Shown here: piece by piece, positions 11,501 through 21,500 of the stretch | How the letters are laid out: each line of letters begins with the position of its first letter | Position numbering within the stretch: position 1 is the first letter of the stretch | Assembly (NCBI RefSeq): GCF_037414475.1 | Contig: NZ_CP147913.1 | Coordinates: 8,380,501-8,444,500, forward strand | From: Myxococcus stipitatus | GTDB taxonomy: Bacteria > Myxococcota > Myxococcia > Myxococcales > Myxococcaceae | Direction: 5' to 3' | Length of the DNA: 64,000 bases | Notes under the pieces: generated by a model | Database searches by the model: none | What the model saw: the letters and a program-made list of their open reading frames with translations, nothing else | What the model was told of the DNA's origin: nothing | Program-made: the position numbers and the translations under genes

Positions 11501-12567
11501 TCGTCAGCCTGTCCGAGCTGCCCCGGTCCGCCAACGGCAAGGTCGATCGCAAGGCCCTGCCCGAACCCGTGACTCAGACGCCGCGGCCACCGGGCGCTCC
11601 GGATGCGAGAAGCAGCCCGCTCTTCGCGAAGGTCAGCGAGCTCGTCGCGGAGACCCTGAAGCGTCCCAACATCGACCCGGAGGCTCCGTTGCTCCGGCTC
11701 GGCGCGACCTCGGTGGAGCTCATCAAGCTGGCGACCCGGCTGGAGCAGGTGTTTGGACACCGGCCCCGGATGACGGAGTTCCTGACGCTCCGGAACATCA
11801 TGGAGATTGTCGCCTACTACGCCGAGCGTCAGGCCCCGGAGGCGCGCAGCGAGGGCTCGAGGACCGAAGCGGGATTGATTCTGGACCTCGAACAGCGCGA
11901 GGCCTGGAAGAAGGCCCGCCACGGTGTGCGTACGTTCGACACGGGCACGGCGGTGGTGGCGCTCTCCGGTGACTTGGGCGAGGAGGAGCTCCGCAAGCGC
12001 GGCCTGTCCCGAGTCAGCCACCGGAGTTTCTCCTCGGCGCCGGCGCCCGCGCAGGCGGTGGGGCGGCTGCTGTCGTGCCTCTGCTCCGTCAACGCCGATG
12101 GCCGCTTCAAGTACCAGTACGGTTCGGCGGGGAGTACCTATTCGGTCCAGCTCTATCTGGCCGTTCCCCCCGGGAGAATCCAAGGACTCGAGGCGGGGGC
12201 GTACTACCTCGACCCCGTGCGCCATGGCCTCGTCCGGCTCGCGGACGACAGCGGGGTGGACGCGTCGCTCCATGCGCCCACCAACCAGCGCGTCTTCGCG
12301 GGCGCGGCCTTCTCGCTCTTCCTGGTCTGTGATCGGCGTGCCGTCGAGCCTTTGTATGGCGAGAAGTGGCGGGACTTCGCGCTGCTCGAAGCGGGGCTCA
12401 TGTCGCAGCTCCTGGAGATGCGAGCCGGCGAGCAGCAGTTGGGCCTGTGTCAGGTGGGGGATATGCGCTTCGAGCAGGTGCGCGCCGCGTTCCGTCTGGA
12501 GGAGCGGCATGTGTATCTCCATGGCCTGCTGGGGGGCGCGCTCGCCTGGGAAGAGGGGGCGCTATGA
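8518..12567 (+). CDS. melC: NRPS module: TubC docking-Cy-A(Cys)-PCP-Ox, first thiazole
   Basis: 1349 residues. A TubC-type N-terminal docking domain (1-55) is followed by a heterocyclisation domain whose DxxxxDxxS motif is D197/D202, an adenylation domain (TSGSTGRPKG near 669, A10 NGKVDR at 1006-1011), a PCP (S1065 in LGATSVEL) and a C-terminal flavin oxidase of the McbC/nitroreductase type (about 1122-1349). Residues at the A-domain pocket read DLYN..S..IW, the pattern known for cysteine in cyclising modules. It should condense Cys with the MelB acyl chain, close the thiazoline and oxidise it to thiazole. The start is TTG 8518, whose TTGA overlaps the melB stop, with GGAGGAG 8 bases upstream; the next ATG is out of frame. 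The C-terminus ends in the acidic EEGAL. Confidence 0.92.
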   Translation: MNATELISELVRLGVELNVEDEHLRIRAARNVITPELQKHIAARKDEILAALRGRQPRADVSHEPFPLTDLQEAYLVGHGTDFGVGGVSCHLYHEFDGQGLDLERLSRAWQRLIDLHPMLRSVVLPSGEQRVLESVPPFSMPVLDLREQPPEVVEAKLAEVRRELSNRSTPPGHWPTFELRATLLDAGRARIHVDLDAITMDAASMMALSDEWRALYAEPDRRLEPVPVTFRDHVLAERASRETRGYLRAEAYWTSRLEVLPDAPVLPLATSPEHLVRPAFRRLRGGLDARRWALLKERAAEAGLTRSGVVCAAFAEVLAAWSESRRFCLNLTLFQRPLIHPAIDKVVGDFTTNVLLEVDGKGTTFRQRAVALRDQLARDIEHVEFSGVRVMRERARRGEGSGGLMPIVFTSLLGHRSAKAEGGLLFGWLGRQVHAISQTPQVWLDHQVLEDDGMLRFSWDSPEGLFPEGLLEDAFRAQEALLARLADDVAAWDESAPVRLPLEQAARRESFNATAAPIPQTRLDDLFLAQAERAPERVAVVGEGRSLTYAQVRGQAGALAGHLMELGARPDELVAVVLEKGWRQVVAVLGIHLAGSAYLPIEPSLPEERRRLLLLEGRVRVVVTDASRAESLAWPEGVRVVTLPDSAERWPLRPPSRSASELAYCIYTSGSTGRPKGVMMEHRAAANTLLDINARFKVGPEDRVFGLSSLGFDLSVYDIFGSLAAGAALVLPRPEATWEPASWIGWLREHRVTVWNSVPTLMEMLVDLLESRGERLPDSLRLVLLSGDWIPITLPDRIRALSSEVRVISLGGATEGAVWSILHPIHKVERSARSILYGRPMANQRFHVLDESLAPRPEHVPGDLYIGGAGLARGYFNDEARTRERFIEHPLTGERLYWTGDLGRFMPGGDIEFLGRKDFQVKVGGHRIELGEIEAALLKHPSLRDAVVAAPGERTLRRLVAYVVPAAGQSTPSDEVLRRFLGETLPHYMVPGVFVSLSELPRSANGKVDRKALPEPVTQTPRPPGAPDARSSPLFAKVSELVAETLKRPNIDPEAPLLRLGATSVELIKLATRLEQVFGHRPRMTEFLTLRNIMEIVAYYAERQAPEARSEGSRTEAGLILDLEQREAWKKARHGVRTFDTGTAVVALSGDLGEEELRKRGLSRVSHRSFSSAPAPAQAVGRLLSCLCSVNADGRFKYQYGSAGSTYSVQLYLAVPPGRIQGLEAGAYYLDPVRHGLVRLADDSGVDASLHAPTNQRVFAGAAFSLFLVCDRRAVEPLYGEKWRDFALLEAGLMSQLLEMRAGEQQLGLCQVGDMRFEQVRAAFRLEERHVYLHGLLGGALAWEEGAL

Positions 12568-15500
12568 GTGCGTCGAAGCTCATCGCCGAGCTCCACCAGA
12601 AGGGCATCGAGGTGTGGGCGGAAGGGGACGCCCTGCGCTTCCGCGCGCCGCCCGGGCACCTCACTGACGCGCTTCGCGCGGCCCTGCGCGAGCAGAAGTC
12701 CCAGCTCCTGGAGCACCTGCGCTCTTCTCCTCGCGCCACCGACGAGGTGCGGGCGGCGGTTGTTGCTCCGCCCGAGGATGCGCGCTTCTCTCCGTTCCCG
12801 CTCACCGACCTGCAGAACGCCTATTGGGTGGGACGGCAGGACGCCTTCGACGCGGGGGGCGTGTCGGCCCATGGCTATCTGGAAGTGGCGTTCGACGTGC
12901 TGGACCCGGAGCGGCTGGAGCGGGTGTTCCAGCGGCTCATCGAGCACCACGACATGCTGCGCATGGTGGTCCTGCCGACGGGCGAGCAGGTGGTCCTCGC
13001 CTCGGTGCCGCCGTTCCGCATCCCCGTGCACGACCTGACGCAGGCGTCGCAGGGAGAGGTGGACAGGTGCCTCCAGGCGACGCGCGACGAGCTCTCGCAC
13101 CAAGTGCTGCCGGCGGACCGCTTCCCGTTGTTCGACGTCCGAGCCACGAGGCTTCCTGGGGGGACCGTCCATCTCCACGTCAGCTTCGACCTCTTGATGG
13201 CGGACGCCTTCAGCGTCCAGCTTCTCATCGAGCAGTGCACCCTGTTGTACCAGGACCTGGACGCGCCGCTGCCTCGGTTGAAGCACACGTTTCGTGAGTA
13301 CTTCAGCGAGCTCGCGCGGCGCCGACGGGAGCAGGGCGCCTCGGCCTATCAGCGCTCGCTGGAGTACTGGCGCAACCGGCTCGCGACACTGCCGGGACCG
13401 CCCGAGCTGCCGCTCTCCGCCGACGCGGATGTGAAGGGGCCGCGCCGATTCGTGCGCAGGAAGGCGGAGCTGGAGCCAGCCGCTTGGAGTGCCTTGCGGC
13501 GCAATGCCTCGGCCGCGGGCGTGACGGCCTCCATGGCGTTGGGCGCCGCGTTCGCGGAGGTGCTCCGCGCACACAGCCGGAGCAGCCGGCTGACGCTCAA
13601 TCTGACGTTGTTCAACCGGTTGCCGCTCATCGAGGACGTGGAACAAATCGTGGGCGACTTCACGTCGGGCATCCTGCTGGAGGTGGATGGCACCCGCGTG
13701 GAGTCCTTCGCTCAACGGGCGCTGCGTCTTCAAGGTCAGTTCTTCGAGGACCTGGAGCACTCGACGGTGTCGAGCGTGCAGGTGATGCGGGAGGCGAACC
13801 GGCTGGGCCGCCTGGACACCAGCACGGGCATGCCCTACGTGTTCACGAGCCTCCTCTCGGAGACGGGCCGTGCCCTGCGCCTGGGGCCAGGGGTCCGTAT
13901 CGTCGAGGTCATCAGCCAGACGCCGCAAGTGTGGCTGGACCATCAGGTCTTCGAGCTCAATGACAGCCTGTACTTCAGTTGGGACGCCGTCGAGGCGCTG
14001 TTCCCTCCGGGGCTGTTGGACACACTCTTCGCCGCCTACGTCCGACTGATTCGCCGGTTGAGCGAGGACCCCTCCGCGTGGGACGCCCCCGCGCGTCAGG
14101 CGCTCCCTCCCGAGCAGCTCGCGCGCCGGGAGTCCTACAACGCCACCCAAGGGGCCGTGTCGTCGGCGCGGATGGAGTCGTTGTTCCTGCGGCGAGCGGC
14201 GGAGCATCCGGAGGCTCCGGCGGTCATCGCGGGGGACACGGTGCTCCGTTATGGCGAGTTGGAGGACCGCTCGGCGCGGGTCGCGTCCTGGCTCCAGTCA
14301 CGAGGGGTGGGGCCGGACGTGTTGGTGTCGATTGTCGCGGAGAAGGGGCTGGAGCAGGTGGTGGCCGCGATGGCCATCCTGCGCGCGGGCGCCGCGTACC
14401 TTCCCCTGGACCCGGCGTTGCCCACGGAGCGGCTCCACGAATTGCTGCGAGACTCAGGCACGCGGTGGGTCCTCACGCAGTCGCACCTGGAGGAGTCTCT
14501 GCGCTGGCCCGAGAGCATCGGGCGGCTCGCGGTGGACCAGGCGATGACGCTTCCGTCGCCAGAGGGCGGGCTCCCCTCGCGCGAGGGCAATGGCCTGGCC
14601 TACGTCATCTACACCTCCGGCTCGACCGGCCGGCCCAAGGGCGTGATGATCGACCACCGGGGCGCGGTCAACACGCTGCTCGACATGAACGAGCGCTTCG
14701 GCGTGGGCCCGGATGACCGCGTCTTCGCGCTCTCGTCGCTCAGCTTCGACCTGTCGGTCTACGACGTGTTCGGAACGCTGGCCGCGGGGGCCGCCATCGT
14801 GATGCCGGCGCCCGGGACGCAGCGGGACCCGGGGCACTGGCTGACCCTGCTCGAGCAGGAGCGGGTGTCGGTCTGGAACTCCGTGCCCGCGTTGATGGAG
14901 ATGCTCATCGAGTTCATCGAGGGCGAGGGGCGGCGGCTCCCTGATTCGCTGCGGCTCGTGTGGATGAGCGGTGACTGGATTCCCCTCACCTTGCCCGGCC
15001 GCCTCCACGCGAGGGGCCGGAACCTGGAGTTGGTGAGTCTGGGAGGCGCCACCGAGGCGTCCATCTGGTCGATTCTCCATCCCATCCGGGACGTGGACCC
15101 GACATGGCGCAGCGTTCCGTATGGCGCGCCCATGGTGAACCAGCGCTTCCACGTGTTCGACGAGGCGCTGGAGCCTTGTCCGGAGTGGGTGACCGGGCAG
15201 CTCTACATCGGCGGCGTCGGCCTCGCGCTCGGGTACTACGGCGACGCGGAGCGCACGGCCTCGCGCTTCATCACGCATCCCCGGACGGGCGAGCGGCTCT
15301 ATGCGACCGGGGACCTGGGGCGCTTCCGTCCGGAGGGCTTCATCGAGTTCCTGGGGCGCGAGGACTTCCAGGTCAAGGTGCAAGGACACCGCATCGAGCT
15401 GGGAGAAATCGAGGCCGCGCTGAGCACACACCCGGCGGTGCGTGGCGCCGTGGTCAATGCCGTGGGGAAGCCTGGTGGGGCCCGGCGGTTGGTGGCCTAC

Positions 15501-18500
15501 GTCGTCCCGGACGCCATTCCGACGAACGTGCTGGCCCAGGAGCCCGTGGAGGCTCGGCTCGCGGAGGCCCATGAGCCGGAACCTCGGCTGGGCGTCATCT
15601 CGGACCCTATCGAGCGGCTCGAGTTCAAGTTGAAGAGCCCCGGGCTGCGAGACGACGTGGGCCACCGGGATGCCGTGTCGCTCCCTCGGCCGGTGCTCGA
15701 CGCGGAGGCCCTGCGGAGAATCACGGCACGCAAGAGCCATCGCTCGTTCCGCTCGGGCCAGGTCCGCTTCGAGCAGCTCGGGGAGTTGCTGAGCTGCCTG
15801 ATGCAGGTGCCTCTCGAGGACTCGCTGCTCCCCAAGTACCAGTATGCCTCGGCGGGGGGGCTCTATCCGGTCCAGGTGTATCTGCACGTGAAGCCCGAAG
15901 GCGTCACGGGGCTCGCGGGAGGCACGTACTACTACCACCCCAAGCACCATCAACTGGTGTCGCTGTCGCCGGGCGCGGCGATGAGCCGGAGTCAGCACGC
16001 TCCAGGCAACCGCGCGGTCTTCGACGGCGCGGCGTTCTCCCTCTTCCTCGTGGGGCAGCTGAACGCCATCCAGCCCTTGTATGGAGAGATGGCGCGGGAC
16101 TTCTGTCTGCTGGAGGCCGGCTACATCGCGCAGTTGCTGATGGGCTCCGCGGCGGGGGGCGCGCTGGGACTCTGTCCGGTGGGCGGTCTGGACTTCGAGC
16201 CGCTGCGCCAGCAATTCGCCCTGGGGGAGCAGCAGGTGCTGCTTCACAGCTTCCTAGGGGGCGAGGTCAGCACGGTGGCGCCGGAGGTCCGGCCCGACGT
16301 GAAAGCGGTCCCAGGCGCATTGCTCCCCGAGGAGCTGCGCCGACACCTCATCGCGAAGCTTCCGGACTACATGGTCCCCAGCACCTTCGTGCTGATGGAC
16401 GCGCTGCCGCTCACCTCCAACGGCAAGGTGGATCGCGACGCGCTTCGTCCACCCGTCGACGCTCCAGCCACGGCAATGCCCAAGGCGCGGGCGCCCCGGA
16501 CGGAGATGGAGCGCTCGTTGGCCGCCATCCTCCAGGAGGTGTTGAAACTGGAGGACGTGGACGTCCATCGGAACTTCTTCGACCTGGGAGGTACATCGGT
16601 CCAGGTCGTGCAGATCCATCGCAAGATGCGGGAGCGGCTCAAGGTGGACCTCCCGATTGCGCAGATGTTCCGCTTCACCACGGTCAGCGCGCTGGCGGAG
16701 TACGTGTCGACCCGAGGCACCGGAACGTCCGGCATGGCCCCCCGCGTGGAGGTCCGCCGCGAGGCGCCCCAGCCGAACAAGGTCCGTGTCCCGGAGGCGC
16801 GTCCGGATGCGGGGCTGGAGTCGGCGATTGCCATCGTGGGGATGTCCGGGCGTTTTCCCGGGGCCAGGAACCTGGACGAGTTCTGGCGGAACCTGCGTGA
16901 GGGCGTGGAGTCGGTCACCTTCTTCACGGAAGCAGAGCTGCGAGGCTCGGTGTTGGAGCCCTCCCAGTTGGACCAGCCGGGTTACGTCCCGGCGGGCGCC
17001 ATCCTCGACGATGTGGAGCTCTTCGACGCCGAGCATTTCGGCTTCATGCCGAAGCAGGCGCGGCTGACGGACCCGCAGCACCGCATCTTCATGGAGTGTG
17101 TCTGGGAAGCCATCGAGGACGCGGGCTATGACCCGAAGCGGCTCGACAAGCGCGTGGGCGTCTATGCGGGCTCCATTCTCAGCAACTACCTCCTGTACCA
17201 CCTGGGGCAGACGGTGGGGCGCGAGGGCATTGTCCGCGACCTTCAGACGTTGATTGGGAACGACAAGGACTATCTGGCCACGCACGTGTCCTACCGGCTG
17301 GGATTGAAAGGGCCCAGCGTCAGCGTGCAGACGGCGTGCTCCACCTCCCTGGTTGCGGTGCATCTGGCCAGTCAGGCCCTGCGCAACGGTGAGTGCGACA
17401 TGGCGCTGGCGGGAGGCGTGGCCGTGCGGCTGCCGCAGCGCTCCGGCTACCTCTACGAGCAGGGGGCCATCCTCTCTCCAGATGGACACTGCCGCGCGTT
17501 CGACGCGGAGGCCCAGGGGACCCTCTTCGGAAGTGGCGCGGGTGTCGTGGTCCTCAAGCGGTTGAAGGACGCGCTCGCGGAAGGGGACTGCGTTCGCGCG
17601 GTCATCCGAGGCTCCGCCGTCAACAACGATGGCGCGATGAAGGCGGGCTACACGGCGCCGAGCCAGGAGGGGCAGGCCGCGGTGATATCCGCCGCGCTGT
17701 CCGCAGCGGGAGTGAGTCCCTCCAGCATCGGCTACGTCGAGGCACACGGCACGGGCACGCCCCTGGGGGACCAGATTGAGTTGTCCGCGCTCCAGCAAGC
17801 CTTCGGAGTCGAGTCGGTGGACGCGGGCGCGGGCACCTGGCCCATCGGCTCGGTGAAGACCAACGTGGGGCACCTGGAGGTGGCCGCGGGTATCGCGGGG
17901 CTCATCAAGACGGTGTTGTCGCTACAGCACCGGGCCCTTCCTCCCAGCTTGAACTTCGAGCGTCCTCAGGCCGACTTCGTGCGCAGCCCCTTCACCGTGA
18001 ACACGCGCCTCACGGAGTGGCGCCGCACCGCGACGCCGCGCAGGGCGGGCGTGAGCTCGTTTGGCATTGGCGGGACGAACGCGCATGTGGTGCTCGAGGA
18101 AGCACCCGAGGTGGGGAGGCGGGAAGAGAAGGAGGAAGGGAGAGCGAGGGTGTTGGCGCTGTCGGCGAGGAGCGAGAAGGCGCTGAGGGAGTTGGCGGGG
18201 AGGTACGCGAGGGGAGCGGAGGGAGAGGTGGGGGACGTGTGCTTCACGGCGAACGAGGGGAGAGGGAGGTACGTGGAGAGGGTGGCGGTGGTGGGGAGGA
18301 CGCTGGAGGAGATGAAGGAGGAGTTGAGGAGGTACGAGAGGGAAGGTGTGGTGGAGAAGGGGGCGGTGGGGAAGGCGAAGAAGGTGGGGGGAGAAGAGGT
18401 GGTGATGCTCTTCACGGGGCAGGGGGGGCAGGAGGAGGGGATGGGGAGGGAGCTGTACGAGACGGAAGAGACATTCCGGGAAGAGATGAGGAAGTGCGAC

Positions 18501-21500
18501 GAGGTGGTGAGGAGGGAGATGGGGGAGTCGCTGGTGGAGGTGCTGTACGGGGGGAAGGGGAAGTTGCTGGAGAAGGCGAGGATGTCGCAGGCGGCGTTGT
18601 TCGCGGTGGAGTACGGGCTGGCGAAGGTGTGGATGAAGTGGGGAGTGAAGCCAGCGGCGGTGATGGGGCACAGCCTGGGAGAGTACGTGGCGGCGTGCGT
18701 GGCGGGAGTGTTTGGGGTGGAGGAGGGGCTGAAGCTGGTGATGGAGAGAGGGAGGTTGATGGAGGGGTTGGAGGGGAAGGGGAGGATGGTGGCGGTGATG
18801 TGCGGGGAGGAGGAGGTGAGGAGAGAGGGGGGAGGAGGGCTGATAGCGGCGGTGAACGGGCCCGAGGAGGTGGTGCTGTCAGGGAGGGAGGAGGAGGTGG
18901 AGGAGGTGGTGGAGAGGCTGAGGGGGAAGGGGAAGGAGAGCCGGAGGCTGAAGACGACGCATGCGTTTCATTCGGAGTTGATGGAGCCGATGAGGGAGGA
19001 GTTGGAGAGGGTGGCGGGAGAGGTGAGGATGGAGAGGGGGGAGGTGGAGTGGGTGTCGAATGTGAGTGGGAGGGAGGTGAAGGGGGACGAGGCGAGGAGT
19101 GGGAGGTATTGGGGGAGACACCTGAGGGAGCCGGTGAGGTGGTGGGAGGGATTGAAGGGGTTGTATGAGAAGGGGTACCGGGTATTCGTGGAGGTGGGGC
19201 CGAAGGCGACGCTGACGGGGATAGGGAAGAGGTATCTGGGAGGAGGGGAGTGGGTGGGGAGCCTGAAGCCGGGGAGGAGTGACAGAGAGGAGCTGCTGGG
19301 GAGCGCGGCGCGGTTGTATGTGAAAGGGGTGGAGGTGAAGTGGGGGGAGATGGAGGGGGGCAAAGAGAGACGGCGAGTGCCCTTGCCCACGTATCCCTTT
19401 CAACGCGAGCGCTTCTGGCTGGAGCGCCCTCGAGAAGACAGACATCCAGGCGCATCGTTGTCCACCGGCCCCGGGCTGCTCGGCCGCCGCATCCAGTCGC
19501 CCGCCCTCAAGCAAACAGTCTTCGAATCGTCCATCAGCGCGGGCGCGTGGACCTTCCTCTCCGACCATCGTGTCCATGGTGTCTCGGTGCTGCCGTCGAC
19601 GGTGCTGATGGAGATGGCGCGCGCCACGGCGCTGCGGCTCCTGGGCGCTGGCGCGCATGCGGTCGAGGACCTGAGCATCCATGAGGCACTCGTCCTCCAC
19701 GGCGAGACGGCGCGAACGGTCCAGCTCATCGTGCCGGCGGAAGGCGGGGACTCGCTGCCGTTCCAGGTCTTCAGCGCGGACGCAGCCGCGACGGAGGCCG
19801 AGTGGAAGCTTCATGCGTCCGGCAGACTCCAGCGGGCCGCGAGGGATTCCACCGCGCCGGAGCCGCGTGCCCTCGAGACATGGCTCTCACGGTGCCCGAA
19901 GGAGGTCCCTGTCGCGGCGCTCTATGAACACTTCCAGTCGCGAGGGATTCAGTACGGCCCGTCTCTCCGGGGAGTCGAGCGCATCTTCTTGGGGACGGGC
20001 GAGGCCCTGGGATGGATTCAGCTCCCCGCGGACCTGGCGTCGGATGGGTTGGGTGGTGCGCTCCATCCCGTGCTGCTCGATGCGTGTCTCCAGGTCTGTG
20101 GCGCGCTGTTCCTCGACGGTGGCGCGGGCTTGTCCGAAGGAACGCTCTACCTGCCTGTCTCGATGAGGCAGCTCCGCGTGTGGCGTGAGCCTGGGACCTC
20201 TTGCTGGAGTCATGTGTCCATCACGCAAGAGACCTCGGCGGCCGGCGTGACGTTGGTGGGGACGGTCCGCCTGTTGGATTCATTGGGCGCGGTGTGCGCC
20301 GAGCTGGAAGGGCTCCGGTTCCAGCAGGTTGGTTCCTCCGCGTTGCAGCGGCTGCTCGGAAAGGGGCGGGATTGGACCTACGAGGTGAGCTGGGAGCCGC
20401 GTCCCTTGGCGGTCCCGGTGGAGCGCACGGACCGCCCCGAGTCCTGGGTGGTGTTCTCCGATGCGGGAGGCGTGGGGACCGAGCTCGCCCGATTGTTGGA
20501 GGCCCGTGGCTCGCGGTGTGTGTGGGCGCGTCCTGGCGCCGCTTATTCCTCTCACGAGGGGCGGAGCTTCACGCTGGACCCCTCGCGTGTGGAGGACTTC
20601 GCCCGCTTGTTCCAGGAGGTCTCCCGTGACGGAGCGCCACCCTGCCGGGGTGTCGTGTTCCTCTGGGGACTTGATGCGGGGCAGGAGTCCGCTGTGTGTC
20701 AGGGCGCACTCCACCTGAGCCAGGTGCTCGTGGGCTGGGGCATGGCGGTTCCTCCTCGACTCTGGATGGTGACGCGAGGAGTCCAGCGCACGAAACACGA
20801 AGCCTTTGTCCCGGCGGTCGCTCACGCCGAGCTGTGGGGCCTCGGGCGCACCCTGGCCCTGGAACAGCCTGCCACCTGGGGGGCGCTCATCGACCTCGAC
20901 GCGGCCGCACACGAGCGTGATTCAGCGCGGGTGATGGCCGAGCTTCATCAGCCACCCGAAGGCGAACAGGTCGCCTACCGGGACGGCCGGCGCTTTGTCG
21001 CGCGGCTCACACGTTGTCCGGTGGCTGCTTCGGTCCGTCCGCCAGCGGCGCGTGTCCGCCGCGACGCGAGCTATCTCATCACGGGAGGTCTGGGCGCCCT
21101 GGGGCTCCTCGTGGCGCGGTGGCTGGTGGGCCAGGGGGCCCGGCACCTGGTGTTGATGGGGCGCTCGCCCCAGGGCGAGACCTCTCGCGAGTGGGTGCGC
21201 TCACTGGAGAACGAAGGGGCGCGCATCGACTGCGTGCAAGGGGATGTGTCGCGTCCCGAGGACGTGTCACGCGTCGTGGCGGCCATCTCGCGGAGCGGGC
21301 ATCCCCTGCGCGGCGTGGTGCATGCCGCGGGTGTCGTGGACGATGCGACGCTCCCGTCTCTCGACTGGAAGCGCTTCGAGCGGGTGCTGGCCCCCAAGCA
21401 GCAAGGGAGTTGGAACCTGCACCAGCAGACGAAGTCCCTCCCCCTGGACTTCTTCGTGTTGTTCTCCTCGTCGTCCTCCGTGCTGGGCGCCGCGGGGCAG

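Noticed and set aside
9439..12522. A 1027-codon open frame on the minus strand within melC
   Set aside because: GC-rich shadow of the NRPS gene; no domain, no ribosome site, and the plus-strand protein is fully accounted for.
17922..19814. Long open frames on both strands opposite the AT cassette (also 28979-30801)
   Set aside because: They exist because the plus strand is almost all purine, which removes stop codons in other frames. Their translations are low-complexity Pro/His/Leu/Ser or Gly/Glu strings with no domain.
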